Positions 7,604 to 15,203 of a stretch of 15,716 bases of DNA are shown piece by piece. Each line of letters starts with the position of its first letter. Positions within the stretch are counted from its first letter, which is position 1. Under the pieces are notes generated by a model. The model saw nothing but the letters and a program-made list of their open reading frames with translations, was not told the DNA's origin and did not search any database. The stretch is from Bacteroidota bacterium (GTDB lineage Bacteria; Bacteroidota; Ignavibacteria; UBA10030; BY39), in contig JAHJRJ010000086.1 of assembly GCA_018830765.1 (NCBI GenBank), forward strand, positions 1 to 15,716. Direction: 5' to 3'. Position numbers and translations under genes: made by a program.

Positions 7604-7620
7604 TCCGCCAAATTGGCGGA
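7604..7620. repeat. 17-bp palindrome, REP-like
   Basis: TCCGCCAA (7604-7611) and TTGGCGGA (7613-7620) are perfect inverted copies around one A. It lies in the decayed part of the beta-CASP pseudogene, just before the surviving C-terminal block, and is more GC-rich than its surroundings. It has no U-tract and so is a poor terminator. It could be a dispersed REP-type palindrome that landed in dead DNA. Confidence 0.5.
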
Positions 7621-7762
7621 TTGTGGTGCTGGATTCATTCATCGTTCACGGAGAAAAAGACAAACAGGAACCTCTGAAGAAACAGCTCGAAGAGAGAAAC
7701 ATAAAGGATATTTCAATTCTGGTAATGGGTGAAAGATTTAAAATAAATTAAAAGGATAAATT

Positions 7763-8632
7763 ATGAACGTACTCGTAACCGGCGGCAGCGGAACTATCGG
7801 CAAATACATTGTTGCTAAACTCATAAAACATCACAAGGTCGGAATTTTAGATATCAAAGAACCCGACTGCCCAACTTGTCGTTTCCATTGGGTCGATATG
7901 ATGAACCTTGCAGCTTTAACTAAAGTCGTTTCAAACTACGATGCGATTGTGCATCTTGCAGGTATCCCACATCCTTTGAATAATCCGCCCGAAAAAGTTT
8001 ACAGCACAAATGTTTTGGGAACGTTCAACGTTATGGAAGCAGCTTCAAATTCGGGCGTTAAAAAAATTGTGCTTGCATCAAGTGAATCAACACTCGGTTT
8101 TGCATTTCGTTCAAAGGATTTTTCACCCGATTTCATTCCGATTGACGAGAACCATCCGACAAACCCGCAAGACGCATATGGATTATCTAAACTAAATTGT
8201 GAGCAGATATTAAAAAGCTACTCGCTGAAAACAGATATACAAACAATTTCCCTTCGAATGCCTTGGGTTTGGGTGCCTGAAAAAGAGAATTTAGATTTTT
8301 ATAAAGGTTTGATAGACGAATACTCCAAGTGGCACAAGAATCTATGGGCTTACGTGCATGTGTACGACGCTGCGAATGCTTTTCATCTGGCTTTAATTGC
8401 GAAAAAGTTGAATAAGTACGAAACATTCTTCATTACTGCTGCTGAGAATTGGACTGGAATAGAGTCGAAGAATTTGATTCAACAATTTTATCCTTCCGTT
8501 CTTAAATTCGCGCCAGACTATTCCGGTAAACAATCGCTAATATCGTACGCAAAAGCAAACCGGATGTTAGGGTACACACCCGAATATACGTGGCAGGATT
8601 TGTTCGACCAAATAAACCGTATCGATTCGTAG
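7763..8632 (+). CDS. NAD-dependent epimerase/dehydratase (extended SDR)
   Basis: 289 residues with a good start: AAAGGA lies 6 bases before the ATG. The N-terminal Rossmann motif is GGSGTIG (7-13), and D30 at the end of the second strand favours NAD over NADP. HLAG follows at 64-67. The catalytic set of extended SDRs is present: S106-S107 in ASSES, and YGLSK (Y139, K143). The C-terminal substrate region has the WAYVHVYDAANAF pattern typical of sugar-nucleotide epimerases and uronate dehydrogenase-like enzymes. At 289 residues it is shorter than GalE (about 330), nearer to small epimerases. Substrate cannot be read from sequence. It leads a plus-strand run with the SDR 15 bases downstream. Confidence 0.82.
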   Translation: MNVLVTGGSGTIGKYIVAKLIKHHKVGILDIKEPDCPTCRFHWVDMMNLAALTKVVSNYDAIVHLAGIPHPLNNPPEKVYSTNVLGTFNVMEAASNSGVKKIVLASSESTLGFAFRSKDFSPDFIPIDENHPTNPQDAYGLSKLNCEQILKSYSLKTDIQTISLRMPWVWVPEKENLDFYKGLIDEYSKWHKNLWAYVHVYDAANAFHLALIAKKLNKYETFFITAAENWTGIESKNLIQQFYPSVLKFAPDYSGKQSLISYAKANRMLGYTPEYTWQDLFDQINRIDS

Positions 8633-8647
8633 AACGGAATGGTATAA

Positions 8648-9439
8648 ATGAATACCGGATTGCAGGGAAAAGTTGCGATAATAACTGGCGCAAGCAGGGG
8701 AATCGGAAAAGCAATAGCTTTGGCATTCGCACACGAGGGTATGCGATTAGTGATCTGTGCCCGCGGTGAAGAACAATTAAAGATTACCGAAGAAGAAATA
8801 AAAGACCGCTACCACACCGAGGTTGTTATTGTAAAGGCAAACACAACCAGGCTTAACGACATTAAAAGGGTAGTTTCTAAAGCTATCGCAAAATATAAAA
8901 GAATAGATATATTAGTAAACAACGCGGGCGGTGCGCACATGGGTGGAATTTTTCAATTCACCGACGAAGATTTCGAAAACCATATACATCTGAAGGTTTT
9001 GGGTTACATAAGAACCGCGCGGGAAGTTATTCCGTATATGCAGCAACAAGGCGGCGGAAGAATTATCAACATTATTGGAACCGCAGGAAAAGAACCCGCA
9101 CCGTTTATGATGCTACCCGGTATCACAAACGGCGCATTGCTAAACTTTACAAAAGCTTTAGCCGCCGAATTAGCTCATCACAAAATTACTGTCAATGCCG
9201 TAAATCCGGGAACGACTGAAACACTTTTGACCGAACAGACTTTGTCCGCAAAATCTATATTACAGGAAAAAAGTATAGAGGAAATAAAACAAGCGCTAAT
9301 CAATTCGAATCCTTTCGAAAGGTTGGCAAAGCCCGAAGATGTTGCCAGTGCTGTCATTTTCTTGTCTTCGGATGCGGCAAGTTTTATTTCTGGTATCTCG
9401 GTAAACGTTGATGGTGGAACGGTTTGCAGTTCTGCTTAA
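8648..9439 (+). CDS. SDR-family protein lacking the catalytic tetrad
   Basis: 263 residues, classical SDR length. The cofactor part is intact: TGASRGIG (13-20), R39 after the second strand (suggesting NADP), NNAGG (91-95), and a late NAVNPGTTET segment after the catalytic region. The C-terminus, SGISVNVDGGT, is that of 3-oxoacyl-ACP reductase-like enzymes. The active site is not: aligned by eye, the YxxxK positions read P157 and N161 (in PGITNGALLNFTKALA), the usual Ser position is G144, and the tetrad Asn is K116. I recall a branch of SDR proteins with GNAALxNFTRALG in this place, so this is probably a known divergent branch rather than a damaged gene. Oxidoreductase activity by the normal mechanism is doubtful; a binding role or altered chemistry is possible. 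Its stop overlaps the next start. Confidence 0.8.
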   Translation: MNTGLQGKVAIITGASRGIGKAIALAFAHEGMRLVICARGEEQLKITEEEIKDRYHTEVVIVKANTTRLNDIKRVVSKAIAKYKRIDILVNNAGGAHMGGIFQFTDEDFENHIHLKVLGYIRTAREVIPYMQQQGGGRIINIIGTAGKEPAPFMMLPGITNGALLNFTKALAAELAHHKITVNAVNPGTTETLLTEQTLSAKSILQEKSIEEIKQALINSNPFERLAKPEDVASAVIFLSSDAASFISGISVNVDGGTVCSSA

Positions 9440-11310
9440 TGAATTACAAATTTCTATCAATATTAATTTTAACGGTGATTATCGCTTCCTCTGCGGATTG
9501 CCAAATCTCAACTCCAAATAACGTATTTATCGGATTCGATAAAATTGTGAACACACATAGGTGGGACGGGACGTGTCTTTACAAAAATATTTTTTCTAAT
9601 TTAGAAATTCATATTGATGAAAAATTTAAGTCCACGTTGCTTAGAACCAACCGTAATATAATCAGAGACGAACAAGCTATAGATATATGGGGAAAATACA
9701 GACTGGGCCGGCAGCTCAGATCGGCTCTTAAAATTTCTTCGTTCTTACTTTCTGATAATCAAACAATAGGAATAAGCGAGGCATTTTCGAATGTAATATA
9801 CGGAGGATTCGAATTTCAGCCAGTAGATCAACTCATACTTGAACCTTATATTGGGTTGAAAATTGATCGACAAGTTAACGAAACAGACGACGGGCTTTCT
9901 TTTTTAGTAAACGCAAGAACTCGAAATTTAGAATTAAGTGGGTTTAAAACCTTAGTCGACGCTAATTTTCAGAAAGACAATCTCAACCCGCGTCATTTAG
10001 AAACTCATAATGCAATAATATCCATCGAGAAAAGATTTTTTGAGAATACGAGAAATGTTTTATCTTTTCTTTATAAAAAGAACTGCAGAGAATTTTATTT
10101 TGCAGCCGACACTTCTACAAAAGCTCAATTCAACATAAACAACAATATTGATAAGAGAATAGAAAATGCGTTTGCAATTTTCGATACACTCGATTATAAT
10201 ATCGGCGGAGGTTTACAATTCTCAGTAAATGGTGTACTTGCTTTAAGAGAGATAGACAGATCTGTACGATATAAAACTGCAACGAGTAAATTTTTCGACA
10301 ACAATATAAACGACTTTAAAATCGAGGGAAGTACACAATTAACATACAACCCTTCAAAAAGATTTTACGGTACGACTCAACTCTATTACGGAGAGCGTGA
10401 TGTGGTGCATTCCCTCAAAAAGAGTCCGGAAACCGAAATGTTGATTACACCAGCGGCGCTCAAAGAAGAGGAGAAGAAAAACAACAATTCGCGACGTACA
10501 ACTTTATCGGCAAATGTAATTATAGATGTAACGAACTCCGACCGAATTTCATTTTCCGGTTCAGGAAGTATTTTGCGTTACGACACACCGAGCATTCTGA
10601 ACGACGACGACCGTGATGAGCTATGGATGTTATTCGAGCTAAACACATACCACAAGATTAGTCAATACCTTTATTTACAAAATTCAATAAACACTAATTT
10701 AACACACGTCGTTTACCTTCTCGGTAGCCGCAGTGCAAACAATAACTGGAACCGTTTATGGCGTTTGTCGCCACGGTTAAATTACAAGCCGTCAAAATAT
10801 TTTTCAACCTTGAATACGTTCGAAGTATTGGCAAACTACACCGTTTTCGATTTCGACGACCAGTTCGTGAATATAAAGAGCTTTTCTTTCAGGCAGTTTT
10901 CTTTTATAGATTCTACGAATATCAATCTATCTTCAAAAGTGGGGTTTAGTTGGTTTAACCACATTCGTCTTTATGAGAGAGGCGAATTCAACTGGACAAA
11001 CTTTAAAGGCAGACCGATAAATTATTTTGAAGATAAGACGTACATCGCACAGCTGCAATATACGGCAGATGAGAATTTGCTTTTCTCTGTCGGGATTCGT
11101 TATTTTAGTCAAACTCGTTACGGATATGATAAACGTACAAAGCATATTGAAACCCGATTGCGCAGTGTTGGTCCACTTGCTTCGCTTATTTGGAATATCG
11201 ATAAAAAATCACAATTGCAAATAAAAGGCTGGCACGAGCGTGTCGATTTTACCGATTCAAAAACAACCGGTTCAAGTAATATTACAATGACACTTAAATT
11301 GTTAATCTAA
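9439..11310 (+). CDS. Predicted outer-membrane beta-barrel protein, unknown function
   Basis: 623 residues from the ATG at 9439, which shares its A with the TAA stop of the SDR gene (TAATG), so translation is likely coupled. An upstream TTG at 9424 in the same frame is possible but would place five extra residues before the signal peptide. Residues 1-20 (MNYKFLSILILTVIIASSAD) form a signal peptide; the next C is not in a lipobox. The remainder is rich in alternating polar/aromatic strands (for example LILEPYIGLKID, FYGTTQLYYGERD, ENLLFSVGIRYF), short D/N turns, and a charged KEEEKKNNNSRR loop near the middle. It ends in a hydrophobic strand, ITMTLKLLI. This pattern suggests an outer-membrane barrel. 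I do not recognise the family. An RsbW-like gene follows with no gap. Confidence 0.7.
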   Translation: MNYKFLSILILTVIIASSADCQISTPNNVFIGFDKIVNTHRWDGTCLYKNIFSNLEIHIDEKFKSTLLRTNRNIIRDEQAIDIWGKYRLGRQLRSALKISSFLLSDNQTIGISEAFSNVIYGGFEFQPVDQLILEPYIGLKIDRQVNETDDGLSFLVNARTRNLELSGFKTLVDANFQKDNLNPRHLETHNAIISIEKRFFENTRNVLSFLYKKNCREFYFAADTSTKAQFNINNNIDKRIENAFAIFDTLDYNIGGGLQFSVNGVLALREIDRSVRYKTATSKFFDNNINDFKIEGSTQLTYNPSKRFYGTTQLYYGERDVVHSLKKSPETEMLITPAALKEEEKKNNNSRRTTLSANVIIDVTNSDRISFSGSGSILRYDTPSILNDDDRDELWMLFELNTYHKISQYLYLQNSINTNLTHVVYLLGSRSANNNWNRLWRLSPRLNYKPSKYFSTLNTFEVLANYTVFDFDDQFVNIKSFSFRQFSFIDSTNINLSSKVGFSWFNHIRLYERGEFNWTNFKGRPINYFEDKTYIAQLQYTADENLLFSVGIRYFSQTRYGYDKRTKHIETRLRSVGPLASLIWNIDKKSQLQIKGWHERVDFTDSKTTGSSNITMTLKLLI

Positions 11311-11745
11311 ATGGCTTCCTCCAAAATTAAAATATTCACATTAATACTGAAGAGCATTCCCAAAGAGGTTGCTAAGGTAGACCCTTTTTTAAAAAAAGTT
11401 AACCGTTCTATCAAGTTTGGTGAAACACAATTCCACAATTTACTTGTTGCAACAACCGAAGCCGTTAACAACAGTATCGCACACGGAAACCATAAAGACT
11501 CCAGCAAGTTTGTAACGATAACCGCGAAGGTATTTAAATCTTCAATTAAAATTCAGGTTCACGACGAGGGCGAAGGTGTAAAACCGGAAGATATACCCAA
11601 CCCGCTCGAGGATAAAAATCTTTTGAGAGAAAACGGCAGAGGAATTTTTTTAATGACTCAATTCATGGATAATGTTACTTTTGAAAGATGCCCACAAGGC
11701 AGCAACGTAATTATGATGCTGAGAAAACGAAAGACCGACCGTTAA
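11311..11745 (+). CDS. RsbW-like ATP-binding protein (anti-sigma/serine kinase type)
   Basis: 144 residues; a stand-alone GHKL ATPase domain like RsbW/SpoIIAB (HATPase_c_2). The N box is TTEAVNNSIAHGN (48-60; E50, N53, N54), the G1 box VHDEGEGV (D85, G87, G89), and the G2 box GRGIFLM (109-115). Family members bind ATP, hold a sigma factor or other partner, and phosphorylate a STAS-domain antagonist on serine. No STAS or sigma gene is seen nearby, so partner and target are unknown. The ATG starts on the base after the stop of the beta-barrel gene, implying coupled translation. Its last stop overlaps that of the convergent deoxynucleoside kinase gene: both use the same TTAA. Confidence 0.83.
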   Translation: MASSKIKIFTLILKSIPKEVAKVDPFLKKVNRSIKFGETQFHNLLVATTEAVNNSIAHGNHKDSSKFVTITAKVFKSSIKIQVHDEGEGVKPEDIPNPLEDKNLLRENGRGIFLMTQFMDNVTFERCPQGSNVIMMLRKRKTDR

Positions 11746-12377
11746 CCGTTCCAGCCAATATCCATAAGTTTTGCTTGTATCAACATCAGCACACGATTAA
11801 AATCTCCCTTCTCGTGTACAAAGTTAACTTCGTCTGAAGGAATAACGAGTAAGGACCCAAGTTTATAATTCTTAATCCAGTCTTTATAAAGACCCTCTAA
11901 TTGCTTCAGATACTCAGGCGGAATACTTCGTTCGTAATCTCTACCTCTTTTAGCTATTTGCTTGAGCAGTGTTTCAATTCTCGCTTCGAGATAAATCAAT
12001 AAGTCGGGAGGTTTAAGGTATTCCATCATTACCTTGTACAGCTTAACATAATTGTGGTAGTCGCGGTCATCCATTTTTCCTATGTTGTTAAGATTCTTTG
12101 CAAATATTTCCGCGTCTTCATATATAGACCTGTCCTGAATTACAGATTTTTCTCCTTCTACAATATTTTTATGGTCGCGAAATCGTTTCGATAAAAAATA
12201 AACCTGTAAATTAAATGACCATCGACTCATGTCTCCGTAAAAGTCACTCAAGTAAGGATTATCGTCAACAGATTCATAGAATGCTTCCCAGTTATATTGT
12301 TTAGCGAGTAGTTTTGTAAGCGATGATTTTCCTGAGCCGATATTACCGGCTACGACTACGAATATTTTTGATTTCAT
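11742..12377 (-). CDS. Deoxynucleoside kinase (dAK/dCK/dGK family)
   Basis: 211 residues; a cytoplasmic salvage kinase that phosphorylates deoxynucleosides with ATP. The P-loop is GNIGSGKSS (11-19); E35 in YESVDDNPYLSDFY is the conserved base-side glutamate; FNLQVYFLSKR (55-65) lines the nucleoside pocket; QDRSIYED (81-88) holds the DRS motif; the lid is KRGRDYE (143-149). This fits deoxyadenosine/deoxyguanosine kinases of Firmicutes and Bacteroidota, but the preferred base cannot be fixed by eye. The ATG has no Shine-Dalgarno and an AT-rich leader, common in FCB bacteria. Its stop codon overlaps the convergent RsbW-like gene by 4 bases. It lies 166 bases downstream of the CoA-transferase gene on the same strand. 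Confidence 0.9.
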   Translation of the reverse strand: MKSKIFVVVAGNIGSGKSSLTKLLAKQYNWEAFYESVDDNPYLSDFYGDMSRWSFNLQVYFLSKRFRDHKNIVEGEKSVIQDRSIYEDAEIFAKNLNNIGKMDDRDYHNYVKLYKVMMEYLKPPDLLIYLEARIETLLKQIAKRGRDYERSIPPEYLKQLEGLYKDWIKNYKLGSLLVIPSDEVNFVHEKGDFNRVLMLIQAKLMDIGWNG

Positions 12378-12409
12378 ATTAATAATTTTATGATGACCGG
12401 TTTAAAGAA

Positions 12410-12544
12410 TTAAAAAAAGATAACGGAATTTTGGCTGAATTGCAAAAAGAAAACATCTTCGTGTTTCTCTGTACCTTCTTCTACCGCAAACATCCCTTCG
12501 GGAGTGCCTTTCGTGTAATAAAGAATGGTGTCACGAAATTGCAC
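12410..12544 (-). other. Short open frame or repeat remnant between CoA-transferase and dNK genes
   Basis: A 44-codon minus-strand frame begins at a GTG (12544-12542) that shares its G with the CoA-transferase TAG stop (TAGTG) and runs to TAA at 12410. The peptide contains FRDTILYYTKGTPEGMFAVE and then EEGTEKHEDVFFLQFSQNS. It resembles no family I know. The stretch AGAGAAACACGAAGA is like low-information sequence I associate with dispersed intergenic repeats, so a repeat is at least as likely as a gene. A 9-bp inverted repeat (12534-12542 with 12564-12572) spans the CoA-transferase stop. Confidence 0.25.
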
Positions 12545-13731
12545 TATATGATTTTTTCACTTCGCAATTTCGCAATTTCTTTTTTAGAATATCCTAACGA
12601 CCGCAACACTTCCTCAGTATGCTGTCCCAATGTTGGAGCGGGTTTATATTGGTATTTTTTTGCTCCGCTCAGCTTAATCGGATTCCCGACTGTCTTCATC
12701 TTGCCGATTGTCGAATGCAAAAGTTCTATAACCATTTCTCGATTTAGAACTGTGGGTAAATCCAGCGCTTCCTTCACGGTATTTATCTTTCCTACCGGAA
12801 CATCGTACTTCTGAAAAACTTTCAACCACTCGCCCGTAGTTCTGGTTTTCATAACGGGAATAATTTCCTTCTGCAATTCGTTTCTCTTTTCCACACGCTT
12901 CGGATTAACTGCAAACTTATCGATTGTTAACAAGTCGGTTCGGTCAATTGCTTTGCAGAAATTTTTCCAAAGCCCTTCGTTGCCTGCCGCGACGTTTATG
13001 TAGTCGTCCTTTGTCTCAAATGTTTCGTAAGGAGTTATTGTCGGATGCAAATTGCCTTTCCGTTTCGGTGTTTTGTCGGTTGAAAGCGCTATCTGCGACT
13101 GGAATGTGAACATCGATATTAAGCTGTCCAGCAAGCTAATATCAATATATTGCCCTTTCCCCGTTTTCTGACGGTGATACAATGCCAGTAGGATTCCTTC
13201 AAACGCTGCGTGCCCTGCTGCAATATCTGCGAGCGAAACTCCAGCTTTTGTCGGACTCGCATCCGGAAATCCTGTTATATCCATAAAACCGGATTCTCCT
13301 TGAACAATCAAATCAAAACTGGGTTGATGACTTTGTTCACTTGTTTGTCCATAACCGGATATCGAGCAGTAGATAATCTTGGGATTGATCTTTCGAACGG
13401 CTTTGTAACTGAATCCTAATTTTTCCAGCACTCCCGCTCTAAAATTTTCAACGAGTATGTCACTTTTCTTTATCAGTTTTTTTACGACCTCTTTACCTTC
13501 TTGAGATTTAAGATCAAGAGTTATACTCTTTTTATTTCGATTAACGCTTAAAAAATATATGCTCTCATCGCCGACATAAGGCGGAGCCCAATAGCGAGTA
13601 TCATCGCCCGAGCCGCGCGCTTCAATTTTTATGATTTCGGCACCCATATCGCCTAACTTCATTGTGCAATAAGGACCGGAAAGAATTCTTGTTAAATCAA
13701 GAACACGAATTTTGGATAAGGGTAGATTCAT
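12544..13731 (-). CDS. Class III CoA-transferase (CaiB/BaiF family)
   Basis: 395 residues, the usual size of family III CoA-transferases such as formyl-CoA:oxalate CoA-transferase. The enzyme moves CoA between carboxylic acids through an aspartyl-CoA thioester. The N-terminus is typical: RVLDLTRILSGPYCTMKLGD, then EIIKIEARGSGDDTR; further on, NRNKKSITLDL, ENFRAG and SGYGQT. The catalytic aspartate is D169 in GVSLADIAAGH, the same residue number as D169 in formyl-CoA transferase. The C-terminus has the PAPTLGQHTEEVL motif. The substrate acid cannot be told; annotated relatives act on oxalate, carnitine, succinate, mesaconate or itaconate. It follows the hydantoinase gene by 34 bases on the same strand, so the two are probably cotranscribed. 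No clear Shine-Dalgarno; the leader is an A/T-rich TTTTTCATTTTTCATTTTTA stretch. Confidence 0.9.
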   Translation of the reverse strand: MNLPLSKIRVLDLTRILSGPYCTMKLGDMGAEIIKIEARGSGDDTRYWAPPYVGDESIYFLSVNRNKKSITLDLKSQEGKEVVKKLIKKSDILVENFRAGVLEKLGFSYKAVRKINPKIIYCSISGYGQTSEQSHQPSFDLIVQGESGFMDITGFPDASPTKAGVSLADIAAGHAAFEGILLALYHRQKTGKGQYIDISLLDSLISMFTFQSQIALSTDKTPKRKGNLHPTITPYETFETKDDYINVAAGNEGLWKNFCKAIDRTDLLTIDKFAVNPKRVEKRNELQKEIIPVMKTRTTGEWLKVFQKYDVPVGKINTVKEALDLPTVLNREMVIELLHSTIGKMKTVGNPIKLSGAKKYQYKPAPTLGQHTEEVLRSLGYSKKEIAKLRSEKII

Positions 13732-13735
13732 AACA

Positions 13736-13765
13736 ATTCAAAATTAAAAATGAAAAATGAAAAAT
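13736..13765. repeat. A-rich short-period spacer
   Basis: Between the hydantoinase stop and the CoA-transferase start the plus strand repeats AAAAATG-like units (AAAAATGAAAAATGAAAAA at 13746-13764). It carries no Shine-Dalgarno for the downstream gene. It may be only a low-complexity spacer. Confidence 0.35.
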
Positions 13766-15157
13766 TTAGTTGATTAAACTTGGAGAATAAAGTTTTCGTT
13801 TGAGGAATTTACCGCAGCCCGGTCTGCCAAGAAACTGATTGTTTTGAATTATTATTTCACCACGGGAGATTACGGTTTCAGCATTTCCCTTAACATTAAA
13901 TCCTTCGAACATATTATAATCGACGCGCATGTGGTGTGTGCTTGCAGAGATTGTGTATTCAGTATCCGGATTCCAGATAACGATGTCGGCATCGCTGCCA
14001 ATAGCGATCTCGCCTTTCTGCGGATACATTCCGAAAATCTTTGCAGGGTTTGTGGAAACCAATTCCACCCACCGGTTTAAAGAGAAACGCTTTTGATTAA
14101 CTCCGAACTCGTAAGTAAGATGAAGTCTATTCTCAATTCCCGGTGCGCCGTTTGGAATTTTAGTAAAGTCACCTTGCCCTAACTCTTTTTGTCCCTTGAG
14201 GTTAAACGGACAATGGTCAGTGGCAACAATCGACAAGCTGCCATCAGAAAGACTTTGCCATAGTTTTTCTTGATGCCACCTCGGACGTAGTGGCGGTGAA
14301 AGGACATACTTAGCACCCTCAAAATCCGGCTTACGTAAATCATCCTCGCTGAGAAGAAGATAATGCGGACAAGTCTCACCAAACACAGGCAAACCTTTCT
14401 GCCTCGCATGGATTATAGCATTAAGAGCTTCTGCGCAAGTTACATGAACGATATAACACGGAACGCCTGCAACCTCTGCTAAGGCAATCGTTCTGTATGT
14501 CGCTTCACCTTCAAGAACAGATGGGCGGGTTAGTGCATGATAGATCGGATTAGTGTTTCCTTGTTGCAATGCATTTTTTACCAACTCGGAAATGACAGAA
14601 CCGTTTTCGGCGTGCATCATAATCAAAGCGCCGTTTTTCTTCGCACGCTGCATCACTCTAAAAATAGATGCGTCGTCCAACATCAATGCGCCGGGATATG
14701 CTGTGAATAGTTTAAAGCTCGTGATGCCATCCGCAACCAATTGATCCATTTCATCGAGAATAGAATCGTTTACATCCGTAACAATCATGTGAAACCCATA
14801 ATCGATGACGGATTTGCCTTGTGCTTTTGTTTGCCAAAGCTTGAATGCATCGTGTAAAGATTTACCTCTGCTCTGTGTGGGAAAATCTACTATTGTAGTA
14901 GTTCCGCCAAATGCAGCGGCAATCGTTCCGGTCTCGAAATCGTCCGACGAAGAAATATTTCCCAGCGGCATGTCCAAATGAGTGTGCACATCAATGCCGC
15001 CGGGTATAACATATTTTCCAGACGCATTAATAACTCTATCTACAGGATTAGGAAGATCTTTACCGATAGCTAAAATTTTTTCGCCTTGTATAAGAACATC
15101 GGAAACGAAATCATCCGACGAAGTTATTATACGGCCGTTTTTAATTAGAAGGGACAT
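13766..15157 (-). CDS. Dihydropyrimidinase/D-hydantoinase
   Basis: 463 residues from the ATG at 15157. A TTG 24 bases upstream is in frame, but the ATG is preferred because the family begins MSLLIKNGRI here. A cytoplasmic zinc amidohydrolase opening cyclic amides such as dihydrouracil or 5-substituted hydantoins. All metal-site residues are present: DVHTHLDMP (H58, H60), SFKLF (K149, the lysine carbamylated in the family), HAEN (H182), IVHVTC (H238) and ATDHCPF (D314). The numbering is within one or two of characterised Bacillus D-hydantoinases (about 460 residues). An allantoinase or dihydroorotase is less likely from length and from the TAYPG and NGAPGIENRL motifs. No DPYD homologue or N-carbamoylase is visible nearby, so pathway membership is open. 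It lies between the binding-protein gene (46 bases upstream) and the CoA-transferase gene. Confidence 0.92.
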   Translation of the reverse strand: MSLLIKNGRIITSSDDFVSDVLIQGEKILAIGKDLPNPVDRVINASGKYVIPGGIDVHTHLDMPLGNISSSDDFETGTIAAAFGGTTTIVDFPTQSRGKSLHDAFKLWQTKAQGKSVIDYGFHMIVTDVNDSILDEMDQLVADGITSFKLFTAYPGALMLDDASIFRVMQRAKKNGALIMMHAENGSVISELVKNALQQGNTNPIYHALTRPSVLEGEATYRTIALAEVAGVPCYIVHVTCAEALNAIIHARQKGLPVFGETCPHYLLLSEDDLRKPDFEGAKYVLSPPLRPRWHQEKLWQSLSDGSLSIVATDHCPFNLKGQKELGQGDFTKIPNGAPGIENRLHLTYEFGVNQKRFSLNRWVELVSTNPAKIFGMYPQKGEIAIGSDADIVIWNPDTEYTISASTHHMRVDYNMFEGFNVKGNAETVISRGEIIIQNNQFLGRPGCGKFLKRKLYSPSLIN

Positions 15158-15203
15158 TTTATTTAAAATTTCAATTTCCAATAAACAAATCTCAAATACT
15201 CAA

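Larger units (their letters stand above)
6931..7751 (+). pseudogene. Eroded beta-CASP metallo-beta-lactamase RNase pseudogene
   Basis: Several blocks match, in order, the bacterial MBL-fold beta-CASP ribonuclease family (TTHA0252/CPSF73-like, normally about 450-470 residues). Block 1 is SNITIEL (6934-6954), broken by a frameshift just before ATG 6954. Block 2 is TKILLDCGIFQGKRSEANER to NAVIL (to about 7075). Block 3 is in the +1 frame: ATRDLCSVMLMDSAYIQQKD to YHKEFTI (about 7083-7275). Block 4 is GGVTHKPAEEMADQL. Block 5 is YVDSPLSVNVTEIYK (to 7386). Block 6, in another frame, is FIVHGEKDK to the stop at 7751. Missing between blocks are the HxHxDH metal motif, the DAGHILGS region, the strand between blocks 4 and 5, and most of the C-terminal half with its histidine motifs. 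A mobile element splits block 5 from IHP. No active enzyme can be made. The family names and order are recalled, not searched. Confidence 0.8.

Noticed and set aside
12534..12572. Rho-independent terminator after the CoA-transferase gene
   Set aside because: The inverted repeat is AT-rich with a 21-base loop, and no T-tract follows on the minus strand.
12431..12814. 127-codon plus-strand open frame
   Set aside because: It runs antisense through the 3' end of the CoA-transferase gene and shows no motif or start signal.
15158..15181. TTG start for the hydantoinase gene
   Set aside because: The ATG at 15157 gives the usual family N-terminus and residue numbering; the extra eight residues match nothing.
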